A stretch of DNA of 48,224 nt from contig JANQLF010000203.1 in NCBI GenBank assembly GCA_028280785.1, positions 1 through 48,224 on the forward strand, written 5' to 3'. Positions 18,096 to 25,900 of the stretch are shown piece by piece. Each line of letters begins with the position of its first letter. Position 1 is the first letter of the stretch. Position numbers and translations under genes: made by a program. The notes under the pieces were generated by a model that was given only the letters and a program-made list of their open reading frames with translations, had not been told where the DNA came from and searched no databases. The DNA comes from Planctomycetota bacterium. Lineage in GTDB: Bacteria; Planctomycetota; UBA11346.

Positions 18096-18542
18096 TTATC
18101 GGTTAAATTGGATGGATTGGCGATCGGCAGGACGTAATTCCTGTAAACGCCTATCGAGGTCTTGCTGCATCTGTTCCTGATTGTGCACCAATTGCTCAAG
18201 AGCGATGCGTTGCTCAGTCAATGACTGGCGCGTCTGTGCGCTGTCGCGCAAAGCATCGTAATAAGCCCAAAGACGTTGCTCTTGCACGTTTAAGCGCTCA
18301 AGCAAATCAAGGGTGTCCAAGGCTTCTTGTGCCTGACTGCGATCAGCAAGGCTCGCGGTCAAAGCTAAACAACGCTCCCGTTCTTGATCTACGTCGCGTT
18401 GCACATCAGCAGTGGGGGTAGTGTACTGCTCGATATGAACGTGACGTGGAGCGAGCATGGCGCTCGCACAAGTGCTCAACAAGAGCACGGTGGCAAACAT
18501 ACAGGCGAAGATGAAGCGTATCATGCTAGTACTCATGCACAT
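18096..18542 (-). CDS. Secreted small coiled-coil protein, first gene of the kinase module
   Basis: This 148-residue frame has an N-terminal signal peptide (MIRFIFACMFATVLLLSTCASA); the cysteine in LLLSTCAS could be a lipobox but lacks the usual preceding small-residue pattern. The rest is hydrophilic helix rich in Q, E, R and L (SQAQEALDTLDLLERLN, LEQLVHNQEQMQQDLDRRLQ). It ends 16 bases before the anchored coiled-coil gene and both are probably partners outside the inner membrane. Start choices are 18542, 18533 and 18524; none has a clear Shine-Dalgarno sequence. Family not recognised. Confidence 0.6.
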   Translation of the reverse strand: MCMSTSMIRFIFACMFATVLLLSTCASAMLAPRHVHIEQYTTPTADVQRDVDQERERCLALTASLADRSQAQEALDTLDLLERLNVQEQRLWAYYDALRDSAQTRQSLTEQRIALEQLVHNQEQMQQDLDRRLQELRPADRQSIQFNR

Positions 18543-18684
18543 GCTGTGCCGATTGGCACGATATGTCTAAGTAGCCAATTTTATTGGACTTAGATTTTAG
18601 AATCGATTGATTTTCACGGCGGGTGTAAAGCTTTTTATGGGCACAATGGGGGTGGGTGTAAAGGAATTTTACGCATAGCTAACT

Positions 18685-18786
18685 CGTATAAGTCTTAGCT
18701 TTGGTTTTAGTCTTAGTTCCTGTGATTGGAGGCTAAGACTAAGAATCGCGGAGCGATGGACAAAGACTAAGACTAATACTAATACG
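18685..18786. repeat. Palindromic hexamer-period repeat (TAAGAC type), second copy
   Basis: The right half carries tandem units TAAGAC, TAAGAA and, after a 17-base interruption containing TCGCGGAGCGA, a second run AAGAC, TAAGAC, TAATAC, TAATAC. The left half carries the reverse complement (two copies of AGTCTTAG). The two halves can fold together. It is the same family as 8048-8119, with a longer right arm. Confidence 0.7.
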
Positions 18787-18799
18787 TTTTAAGATTTTG

Positions 18800-18824
18800 A
18801 ACCACAGATGGACACAGATTAACA
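18800..18824. repeat. CACAGAT repeat, single copy
   Basis: The block ACCACAGATGGACACAGATT contains CACAGAT twice at a 10-base period. It recurs at 22267-22281 with one base change and in inverted form at the end of that element. Similar CACAGATGGACACAGAT blocks occur in intergenic DNA of many unrelated bacterial genomes by my recollection. Confidence 0.6.
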
Positions 18825-18957
18825 GGATGACCTGCTTACGCATAAAGTATGAAATTAATGAATTGGCAGTGTTAATTATAATAGATGAATAAATCGTAAA
18901 GTATTTTAACTTTTTACGTCAATTAAGCGCTGATAAATTTGACTGTCTGGAGTCATA

Positions 18958-19236
18958 ATGAGAAAAACATTAATAGTCATTTCTGCATCATTAGCTTTGC
19001 TCTTTTCCGCACAGGTCTTTTGTTTGATCTCGAACATGCGCGCCCTGCAGGATGAAGTGAAGGCTCAGATAGAACAAAACGATTCGGTCTCCCAGGAAAT
19101 GGAGACAGTAGATGGGTTCTTCCAAATACGTGTTCGTGGAAAGAGTGTTGCCAGCACTGGTGCTGTGCTAGAGGTAGAAAAATCGCGTTCTGTGGTTTTG
19201 TGGTGGACTTGGGAACCTGAAACAGAAGAGCTTTAA
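18958..19236 (+). CDS. Small exported protein, unknown function
   Basis: A 92-residue protein with an N-terminal hydrophobic export signal or anchor (TLIVISASLALLFSAQVFCL), then a short helix (ALQDEVKAQIEQND) and a beta-like C-terminal part ending in WWTWEPETEEL. GGAG lies seven bases before the ATG. It stands 71 bases upstream of another secreted protein gene and may share a transcript. I do not recognise the family. Confidence 0.6.
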   Translation: MRKTLIVISASLALLFSAQVFCLISNMRALQDEVKAQIEQNDSVSQEMETVDGFFQIRVRGKSVASTGAVLEVEKSRSVVLWWTWEPETEEL

Positions 19237-19307
19237 GGGCTCGTAATGACGTTGTCTTTGAAGGCAGGAGTACAATAATCCGCAGATAGTTCACGCTTGG
19301 AGAACGT

Positions 19308-19886
19308 ATGATGCGGATGTGCTTATTGTTGTTAATCACCATAGGTGTGGCTATTGCCCAGGATGTGACTGTTGATTTATCGACGGTAACGTTGTCTGAA
19401 CAAACCCAGAAAGCTTTAAAGAAATACGCTGCTGAAAAGGAAAAGGCCGAGCAGGATTACCGCAAAAAGATGATGAAGTTGCGGGCTACAGTTATTCAAG
19501 ATTTAGAGAAACAATTAAAGCGCGGTGACAATTTACAGAAATTAGCTATTCAAGCGCGTATCGACGAAATCAAAAAAGAAGAAATTAACGACATGTTCGG
19601 TACGCCGATTAAAAAACCGTTCCCAGCAAAACTCCAACATTTACTTGATGGCCAAGAATTTACCCGAGAAGGCGGCCCAGTCAGCTACACGATTAATGGT
19701 GATAAAGCAATTGCTTCCAGCGGATCCCGCGGCGATGTAACGGTTTTGGAAGATCACTTTAAAATAGCCTGGAACAATGGCACCAAGGTAACGGTGCAAG
19801 TCGGTGAAGACGGCGAAGCGACGATTACTCGCACCAAAGGTGATCACAGTCAGACTTATAAAGTCATCTTAATCGAAAAAGAGTGA
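19308..19886 (+). CDS. Secreted protein with N-terminal coiled coil and C-terminal beta domain
   Basis: A 192-residue protein with a signal peptide (MCLLLLITIGVAIAQ), a charged helical region (KKYAAEKEKAEQDYRKKMMK and following, to about residue 95), and a C-terminal beta domain of about 85 residues (GPVSYTINGDKAIASSGSRG, FKIAWNNGTKVTVQVGEDGE). The helical part resembles the coiled-coil regions found in secreted PVC proteins of unknown role. GGAG precedes the start. The next gene starts 11 bases downstream, so the two are probably co-transcribed. Confidence 0.65.
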   Translation: MMRMCLLLLITIGVAIAQDVTVDLSTVTLSEQTQKALKKYAAEKEKAEQDYRKKMMKLRATVIQDLEKQLKRGDNLQKLAIQARIDEIKKEEINDMFGTPIKKPFPAKLQHLLDGQEFTREGGPVSYTINGDKAIASSGSRGDVTVLEDHFKIAWNNGTKVTVQVGEDGEATITRTKGDHSQTYKVILIEKE

Positions 19887-19897
19887 ATGCTGGCTAA

Positions 19898-21247
19898 ATG
19901 ACACGTCGCAAGAAAATCGGTATCATAATATTATTATTCCCGGTTTGGCTTTATCTGTATCATCTCTGTTTTCGTGGTTCTTGGGTGCCTGATTCGGATA
20001 TCAGTAACCTAAGAATGGATCCCCATTATCACTTCGGAACAGCGGAAGATTTTCCCGACGACAGTCTCTATTGGCAATATTTTGAAATAAGTGAATTGTA
20101 TAAAAATTTTGAGAAATCGCACAAGAAGCGCATCGAAATTCTTGGCATTGACTCAGTTGTTTTTCCGGCGTCATTTAATCAGTTTCAAGAAGAGCAGCGT
20201 AGCGATAAGTTATTCAATGAATTATCAAATTATCTAGAACAACGACCTCTCTTTTTGCAGGAATTTGATAAACTCGGCCCTTTTCAAGAGCATGGCTGGC
20301 CTTATTTAGAAGTTGATGCAAATTTAGACTTTCGTTGCGACCCGTCATCAATTTATGATATTTCTTGGTGGATTTTGGCCGACATGCATGTCGCCGCTCG
20401 TTCAAATAACTGGAAGAGGGTCAGTCATGCGGTTGAGCAGATGAATAGTTTGTGTTCAGCAATGAAACGAGGAGGCCAGCTAGAGTACCTTATAGGTGTT
20501 GCCCTCTATCACCATTTGTGGAATCATATAGCGGAAATATACACTCATTACAATGCCCCTATCCAACTAGATATACTAATTAAAAAATTAACAAAAATGC
20601 AGATTAAAAATAATCATTCTGTTTATGAGATGATGAGAGTGGAATTTAATTCTCTTTTAAAAATAGTAGAATTGATCTATTCAGAGGAAGAAGTGAATAC
20701 GGTATTTTACCGACGATCAGGAGGAGTTGATTTTTATTGGTATTTATTGGGATCATCTGAGGGAAATACCAAGCATCATTTCAAGGAGTTATTCGATTTT
20801 ATCCTAGATGGCTGGGAAAATGATTCAAACTTCAATTTCAAGGACGAGTTTCGAAAAATAGAAAAAGAGTTTTACAGTTTCAGTATAATTCATTTTAAAG
20901 ACCCTTTAGGTTATTATCTGGCTAGCATGCTAATGCCTGCTCTCACTGGAATAAGGAAGGCTGCTAATAAACATTCATTCATATTACAACATGTTGAACT
21001 CTGGCTTTCTTTGAAGCGGTTCGAGAAAGAGAACAAGCGACCTGCCAAATCCCTAGAAGAATTAATACCGGTGTATGCTAAAAATTTGCCAAATGCAGCT
21101 ATTGAGAACAAGGAATTGTTTTATTTCGTACATGAAAATATTTGGTATTTAAGCCCAATACCATTGGAAGAGTTGCAGAAAGAAAGAAGTGGCTTTGATA
21201 ATGCTTATTCATCTTATCCGAGAAAAGTTAATTACTCGAAGGAATAA
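19898..21247 (+). CDS. Large single-anchor membrane protein, unknown function
   Basis: A 449-residue protein with one N-terminal membrane segment (KIGIIILLFPVWLYLYHLCF) and a large, mostly helical extracytoplasmic part. Near the C-terminus the pattern LWLSLKRFEKENKRPAKSLE followed by ELIPVYAKNLP matches a motif I know from many PVC hypothetical proteins (L-x-L-x-R-y-x-x-e-x-g-r-y-P-x-s-L-e-e-L-v-P), otherwise found in pilin-like and secreted proteins. It follows the secreted coiled-coil gene by 11 bases. The second half is AT-richer than the first. Role unknown. Confidence 0.65.
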   Translation: MTRRKKIGIIILLFPVWLYLYHLCFRGSWVPDSDISNLRMDPHYHFGTAEDFPDDSLYWQYFEISELYKNFEKSHKKRIEILGIDSVVFPASFNQFQEEQRSDKLFNELSNYLEQRPLFLQEFDKLGPFQEHGWPYLEVDANLDFRCDPSSIYDISWWILADMHVAARSNNWKRVSHAVEQMNSLCSAMKRGGQLEYLIGVALYHHLWNHIAEIYTHYNAPIQLDILIKKLTKMQIKNNHSVYEMMRVEFNSLLKIVELIYSEEEVNTVFYRRSGGVDFYWYLLGSSEGNTKHHFKELFDFILDGWENDSNFNFKDEFRKIEKEFYSFSIIHFKDPLGYYLASMLMPALTGIRKAANKHSFILQHVELWLSLKRFEKENKRPAKSLEELIPVYAKNLPNAAIENKELFYFVHENIWYLSPIPLEELQKERSGFDNAYSSYPRKVNYSKE

Positions 21248-21276
21248 CATTTAACGTATTGTCCTGAAAGTGCTAT

Positions 21277-22191
21277 TTATTTTAAATGGTCTTCAACTCG
21301 TGCAATCACGTCCCCATGTAATGTTTCTGCCTCTCCGTCGAACCATTCAATATCGCGCCATTTACGATACCAAGTCATTTGATGCTTGGCGAGGCGGCGG
21401 GTGCCGACTTTAATTCGATATAAACATTCTTCTTCGTCGATCTCGCCATCCAAAAATTGAATTACTTCTTTATAGCCAACACCATCGCGGGCTTGCTTGC
21501 TTAATTGTTCGCGAAGACCTTTGACTTCATCAATTAAACCATCGGCGAGCATGTTTTTAGCGCGTTTATTAATGCGCTTGTGCAGTTCTTCTTTATCCCA
21601 ACGCAGGCCAATTAATAGATTAGCATAGCCAGGACGACGAATACCATCGGTGGTGTGAAAACTGGAATAGGGTTTTTGCGTTATGCGAAACACTTCAAGC
21701 GCACGCACAATGCGCTTTTTATCATTGGCGTGGCGTTCACTGGCATAATCAGGATCGCAACTGTGCAATTCGGTGAGCATTGCTTCACCACCACGCTCAT
21801 CGTATTCTTTTTCGAGTTGTTCACGAATAGCATCGTCTTTTGGTGCGCCGGCACTGATGCCTTCGAGTAGCATTTTCGTATACATCGGTGTGCCACCAGC
21901 GACGATAATGTTTTTTTTACGTTCGTGTATGTCTGCAATGGCAGCTTCGGCCATATCAAACCAGGTTTGTGCATTACAGCTTTCTGAGGGATCCATGCAT
22001 TGTAAGCAGTGGTGCACGATACCTTGCTGTTCTTCTACACTTGGTGCAGCCGTTCCAATGCACATACCTTTATACACGGCAATCGCATCGGCGCTGATAA
22101 TTTCACCATTACATTGCTTGGCAATTTCAACCGCGAGTGCGGTTTTGCCTGAGGCAGTCGGGCCGAGAATGTAGATGATGGGAATATCCAT
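21277..22191 (-). CDS. miaA: tRNA dimethylallyltransferase
   Basis: A 304-residue MiaA. The P-loop is GPTASGKTALA, followed by IISADAIAVYKGMCIGTAAP, VAGGTPMYTKMLLEGIS, and the C-terminal LAKHQMTWYRKWRDIEWFDG. The enzyme adds a dimethylallyl group to A37 of tRNAs reading UNN codons. An oddity is the motif after strand 2: most MiaA proteins have D-S-x-Q-V-Y, whereas this one has D-A-I-A-V-Y, losing the Ser and Gln. The rest of the protein is intact. It lies downstream of metK on the same strand, beyond a terminator, so it is probably transcribed separately. Confidence 0.88.
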   Translation of the reverse strand: MDIPIIYILGPTASGKTALAVEIAKQCNGEIISADAIAVYKGMCIGTAAPSVEEQQGIVHHCLQCMDPSESCNAQTWFDMAEAAIADIHERKKNIIVAGGTPMYTKMLLEGISAGAPKDDAIREQLEKEYDERGGEAMLTELHSCDPDYASERHANDKKRIVRALEVFRITQKPYSSFHTTDGIRRPGYANLLIGLRWDKEELHKRINKRAKNMLADGLIDEVKGLREQLSKQARDGVGYKEVIQFLDGEIDEEECLYRIKVGTRRLAKHQMTWYRKWRDIEWFDGEAETLHGDVIARVEDHLK

Positions 22192-22265
22192 TACGCAAAA
22201 GATACTAGTTTGATTTTACCATTTCAAAATCCCTTTCTTAGGAAAACAGCCATAGAAAAATACTT

Positions 22266-22331
22266 CAACCACAGATGGACACAAATCATCTCAGATAATA
22301 ATCTGTGCCGATAGGTGTTTATCTGTGGTTA
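22266..22331. repeat. Palindromic CACAGAT element
   Basis: AACCACAGAT at 22267-22276 is the perfect complement of ATCTGTGGTT at 22321-22330. Inside, a second inverted pair of partial copies is found (GGACACAAAT and AATCTGTGCC). The element can fold into a long imperfect hairpin. It is the inverted, complete form of the single copy at 18800-18824. Confidence 0.7.
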
Positions 22332-22381
22332 AAAATGAAACTGCGACCGAGCCTGGTCACGTTCCTAAGGTAGAGCCTAAC

Positions 22382-22412
22382 AAAAAACCCTCGGCGAAAC
22401 CGAGAGTTTTTT
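22382..22412 (-). terminator. Rho-independent terminator after metK
   Basis: CTCGG (22390-22394) and CCGAG (22400-22404) form a stem with loop CGAAA, flanked by an A-run on the left and a T-run on the right. On the minus strand the stem is followed by a run of six T. It starts about 25 bases past the metK stop and is symmetric enough to act in both directions. Confidence 0.85.
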
Positions 22413-22437
22413 AGGAGAGGGAACAGAAAATTTGAAT

Positions 22438-23598
22438 CTAGGAAAGATTCTTCACTGCCTTTTTAAGGGCAGTGACTTTATTGGTTTGTTCCCATGGAAA
22501 ATCATTACGGCCGAAGTGACCGTGGTAAGCAGTGTGACGATAAATGGGGCGCAGTAATTTGAGGCCACCGATAATACCGCTTGGGCGTAGGTCAAAGACT
22601 TCGTTTACGGCGAGGGCGAGTACATCGTCATCCTCAGCAGTGCCAAAGCTGTCTACTTTAATAGAAACAGGGTCCGGAACACCAATAGCGTAGGCTAATT
22701 GTACTTCACATTTTTTAGCCAGCTTAGCAGCAACAATATTTTTAGCGACCCAACGTGCCGCATACGCAGCAGAGCGGTCCACTTTACTTGGATCCTTGCC
22801 AGAGAAGGCGCCACCGCCGTGACGACCCATGCCACCATAGGTATCAACAATGATTTTACGACCAGTTAAACCACAGTCACCTTTTGGTCCACCGATTTCA
22901 AATTTACCGGTTGGATTAATATGAAAGATAGTTTTCTTATCGATTAATTTACTTGGAATAGTTTTCTTAGCGAGGGCAATTAAATCTTTGCGAATTTTTG
23001 CCAAGGTCACGCCAGGCTTATGTTGGGTACTGATAACAACAGTGTGTACACGAACCGGCTTGCCTTTTTCGTTGTACTCAACAGTGACCTGACTTTTTGA
23101 GTCGGGACGTAAGTAAGAGTTTTTATTTTTTTGACGCATCTTGGTCAATGCGGCGAGTAATTTATGACTTAAGGCAATTGGTAATGGCATTAATTCAGGT
23201 GTCTCGTTACATGCATAACCAAACATTAAACCTTGGTCGCCAGCACCTTGTTCTTTGTGTAAGCCTTCACCAACGTTAACACCTTGCGCGATGTCAGGGC
23301 TTTGTTGGTCCAAGGTCACCATGACCGCACAAGATTCAGATTCAAAGCCCATGTCGGCATCGGTGTAACCAATTTCTTTAATCGTATTGCGGACAATTGA
23401 TGGAATATCAACGTAAGCTTCGGTGGTTACCTCACCAGCAACAACAACCAAACCAGTAGTCACCATCGTTTCGCAGGCAACGCGACTGTTGCGGTCTTGC
23501 TCGAGCATCGCATCGAGAATGGCATCAGAAATTTGGTCGGAGACTTTATCCGGATGTCCCATCGACACAGATTCAGAAGTAAACAGGGAGTTAGCCAT
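22438..23598 (-). CDS. metK: S-adenosylmethionine synthetase
   Basis: A 386-residue MetK with all family signatures: [28 protein letters not shown] and [20 protein letters not shown]. It makes S-adenosylmethionine from methionine and ATP. The start has AAGGA eight bases upstream. The 84-base leader contains TATCGT/ACGATA (23629-23646), a small hairpin, and a TTGACA hexamer near 23662-23667, but no known SAM riboswitch could be recognised in so short a leader. The window has methyltransferases and a radical-free SAM context only in the 9.9 kb gene. Confidence 0.97.
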   Translation of the reverse strand: MANSLFTSESVSMGHPDKVSDQISDAILDAMLEQDRNSRVACETMVTTGLVVVAGEVTTEAYVDIPSIVRNTIKEIGYTDADMGFESESCAVMVTLDQQSPDIAQGVNVGEGLHKEQGAGDQGLMFGYACNETPELMPLPIALSHKLLAALTKMRQKNKNSYLRPDSKSQVTVEYNEKGKPVRVHTVVISTQHKPGVTLAKIRKDLIALAKKTIPSKLIDKKTIFHINPTGKFEIGGPKGDCGLTGRKIIVDTYGGMGRHGGGAFSGKDPSKVDRSAAYAARWVAKNIVAAKLAKKCEVQLAYAIGVPDPVSIKVDSFGTAEDDDVLALAVNEVFDLRPSGIIGGLKLLRPIYRHTAYHGHFGRNDFPWEQTNKVTALKKAVKNLS

Positions 23599-23682
23599 GT
23601 GCGGATTCCTTACGATTGTTCATCGTTGTATCGTGATGGGACGATATCTTGGCCGCGAGACTGTCAAGGAATGGGGAAAATC

Positions 23683-24015
23683 TTAATAGATAGCGCGCAT
23701 AACGGCGAAGGTTGATAAGGCGATTAGACTACTTGCCGTAATCATCATGCCGGGAATCAATCCTTTTTCGAGTCGGCGTGAAATTAACACAGCCAGAACA
23801 ATTGCCGCAATGCTTAGGGCTTTGCACACGAATCCGCGCCATGGGAACCAGCTTTGAAATGGTCCAACATAGGGATAGAAGGCAAAGAATAGGGACACCA
23901 ATAAAAGACTTAAGAGTAGATAAACCACAATTTCATCTTTTTCTTTTTTCTGAAACACACCAATAATAGATGGAACAGTTATAAAGAGTCCGAGAGCAGT
24001 TAAGAGATGCAGCAT
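23683..24015 (-). CDS. Small integral membrane protein
   Basis: A 110-residue protein with four hydrophobic segments (LLTALGLFITVPSIIGVF, VVYLLLSLLLVSLFFAFYPY, ALSIAAIVLAVLISRRL, MITASSLIALSTFAVM). No conserved polar motif is seen. It lies 31 bases after waaA and 84 bases before metK, on the same strand, and is probably part of the waaA transcript. Family not recognised. Confidence 0.6.
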   Translation of the reverse strand: MLHLLTALGLFITVPSIIGVFQKKEKDEIVVYLLLSLLLVSLFFAFYPYVGPFQSWFPWRGFVCKALSIAAIVLAVLISRRLEKGLIPGMMITASSLIALSTFAVMRAIY

Positions 24016-24046
24016 GGGTGCTATTGAATTGACCGCAGGCCCGTGG

Positions 24047-25330
24047 TCAATTGTTGTTCAGCATTTGTGCCAGTGACTGCACACTGCGCTCGGCGGCACC
24101 GGTACTGCTTTCCCATGCACTTTTCCCTGCCTGGCCAAGTGCTTGGCGGCGTTCTTCGTCTTCGGCAAGCGCTTGGAGCTGCTTGTGTAGGTCCTGTGCA
24201 TCAGCGCATTCGACGACAGCCTGATGTTCGTGCAGCAGAGCCATCGCATCAACCTGATTGCTGGTGTCCCAGCCGACGACGGTGCAGCAGCCAGCCGCAG
24301 CAGCTTCGAGCATGTTTTGCCCATGACGACCAGAACCAATGCTGCCGCCAACAACGGCGATATCTGCGAGACCATAGAGGGCACCAAGTCGACCAATCTC
24401 ATCAACGATGATGACTTGCTGGCCGTCAATTGCTGGCGCTTCCGGATGGTGACTGGTGCGCACGCCACTCAGCCCAGCTGCTTCAACTAATTGTTGAATC
24501 TGCGCGCCGCGTTCGGGATGGCGCGGGCAAATAATTAATTGCCAGTCATCTGCCCATGAGGTAATGGCATCAAGTAAAACAGCTTCTTCGTTTTGTCCGG
24601 TCGATGCGCCGAGAAAAATAGGTCGATCATCTAATTGCAGGCGTTCACGCTCAGCTTTTTTATCGGCATCATTAGCAACGCTGACAACGTCAGCTTTTAA
24701 TGAAGTTCCAATTTCCACCTGGCGCATGCCGAGGGCTTGCAGTCGCTCAGCCCATGCTTTGTTTTGCGCTATGGCTGCATGCAGTGATTTAAATATCGGT
24801 CGCCAAAACCAAGAGAAACGTTTAAAGCTTTTATAAGACTTTTCGCCAACGCGAGCATTTAAAATGACCACGGGAATTTGACGGTGAAAACACGCGGCCA
24901 GAAACAGCGGCCATATTTCGAGTTCTAATAAAATAATTAACGATGGTTTTTGCTGATTTAAAAATCGCGCCACGGCCCACGGTACATCGAGGGGATAGAT
25001 ACAACGATGATGATCAGCGAAATGTTTTTCCAGGGATTTAATGCCAGTGTCAGTTGAGCTACTGAGAAAGCAGGATTTATCAAAAGCTTCTTCTATTAAT
25101 GGTACCAGTGGTCGCATCAGATTAACTTCACCCATGCTGACACCATGAATCATAATTGAATCGTGATGAGGATTTGCCGAATTCGAACCACTTAATTTCC
25201 GTGCAAATCCGGTCATTGGACGTTTAATAATCCACGCACGATATATTAAATACACGAGGAGCAGTGGTACTAAACAGCAGACGAGAATGGCGAGCACATA
25301 AAAACGCAAACGCCATAAAAAAGGATTCAT
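24047..25330 (-). CDS. waaA: 3-deoxy-D-manno-octulosonic acid (Kdo) transferase
   Basis: A 427-residue GT-B glycosyltransferase with an N-terminal membrane anchor (VLAILVCCLVPLLLVYLIYRA). The family motif HGVSMGEVN supplies the acceptor-side acid, LGASTGQNEEAV and ICPRHPERGAQI are in the nucleotide-binding half. It transfers Kdo from CMP-Kdo to lipid A precursor at the inner membrane. The ATG overlaps the stop of the CoaC-like gene by four bases. kdsA, which makes Kdo 8-phosphate, is in the same minus-strand series, so the Kdo pathway is partly clustered here. Confidence 0.92.
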   Translation of the reverse strand: MNPFLWRLRFYVLAILVCCLVPLLLVYLIYRAWIIKRPMTGFARKLSGSNSANPHHDSIMIHGVSMGEVNLMRPLVPLIEEAFDKSCFLSSSTDTGIKSLEKHFADHHRCIYPLDVPWAVARFLNQQKPSLIILLELEIWPLFLAACFHRQIPVVILNARVGEKSYKSFKRFSWFWRPIFKSLHAAIAQNKAWAERLQALGMRQVEIGTSLKADVVSVANDADKKAERERLQLDDRPIFLGASTGQNEEAVLLDAITSWADDWQLIICPRHPERGAQIQQLVEAAGLSGVRTSHHPEAPAIDGQQVIIVDEIGRLGALYGLADIAVVGGSIGSGRHGQNMLEAAAAGCCTVVGWDTSNQVDAMALLHEHQAVVECADAQDLHKQLQALAEDEERRQALGQAGKSAWESSTGAAERSVQSLAQMLNNN

Positions 25331-25851
25331 AAACCGGAGACCAGCTCCGCTATATGACTCGGGTCAGCCATCGCGCCAATGCCTTCTTCGCCACAGGCTA
25401 ATTCACCACTCACTGGGTCGATAATCTGTGCGCCCGACTGACTAAGCGTTTGTACATGTGTTTGGACAATCGATTTATTCCACATCACATTATTCATTGC
25501 TGGTGCGACGAGTAGTTTTTTCTCAGGCTCTAAAGCTAAGAATGCGGTAGTGATTAAATCGTCAGCTAAGCCGAGTGCACATTTCGCCATGCAGTCTGCT
25601 GTGGCTGGCGCTAATAAAAAGACATCACACCAACGCGGTAAATCGATATGCGGCATCGATCCATCTGATGCCCATAAACTTTCATGAACGGGATTGCTGC
25701 TAACGGCAGCAAGGGCATGGACACTGACCAAACGAGTAGCCGCTTTGCTTAACGCACATTGAACCTCGTGACCGCCTTTGCGTAATTGGCGGACCAATTC
25801 TGGACATTTATATGCAGCTATGCCGCCGCTGATGGCAAGAAGAACCTTCAT
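25327..25851 (-). CDS. CoaC-like flavoprotein (phosphopantothenoylcysteine decarboxylase domain only)
   Basis: A flavoprotein of the HFCD family. A frame opens at 25938, but the fold begins at MKVLLAISGGIAAYKCPELV, so I take the ATG at 25851 (174 residues). The catalytic His is in MPHIDLPRWCD, the motif PAMNNVMW is the family P-x-M-N-x-x-M-W, and the substrate-binding loop ELACGEEGIGAM holds the catalytic Cys. It decarboxylates phosphopantothenoylcysteine in coenzyme A synthesis. Most bacteria fuse this to a C-terminal synthetase (CoaB), which is absent; either CoaB is encoded elsewhere or the protein acts on another peptidyl-cysteine. Confidence 0.85.
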   Translation of the reverse strand: MKVLLAISGGIAAYKCPELVRQLRKGGHEVQCALSKAATRLVSVHALAAVSSNPVHESLWASDGSMPHIDLPRWCDVFLLAPATADCMAKCALGLADDLITTAFLALEPEKKLLVAPAMNNVMWNKSIVQTHVQTLSQSGAQIIDPVSGELACGEEGIGAMADPSHIAELVSGL

Positions 25852-25900
25852 GATGTTTGAATCGTAACTGTGACTTGGGGCGAAACTAGTCGCAGATTGC

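Larger units (their letters stand above)
18543..18957. other. Divergent intergenic region with two repeat families
   Basis: About 415 bases without a convincing gene. It must carry the promoters of the kinase module (minus) and of the small secreted protein at 18958 (plus). Reading from left to right it holds an AT-rich stretch, a G-rich run near 18636-18660, the TAAGAC hexamer palindrome (18685-18786), one copy of the ACCACAGATGGACACAGATT repeat (18800-18824) and an AT-rich segment. I could not identify a reliable promoter. Confidence 0.6.

Noticed and set aside
18536-18551. A GG-N10-GC motif resembling a sigma54 promoter upstream of the kinase module on the minus strand.
   Set aside because: The GG and GC spacing is right, but two other consensus positions differ and the -12 element overlaps the first possible start codon of the gene, so the fit could be chance.
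23599-23682. Possible SAM riboswitch before metK.
   Set aside because: The leader is only 84 bases and shows one small hairpin; no conserved riboswitch core could be matched.
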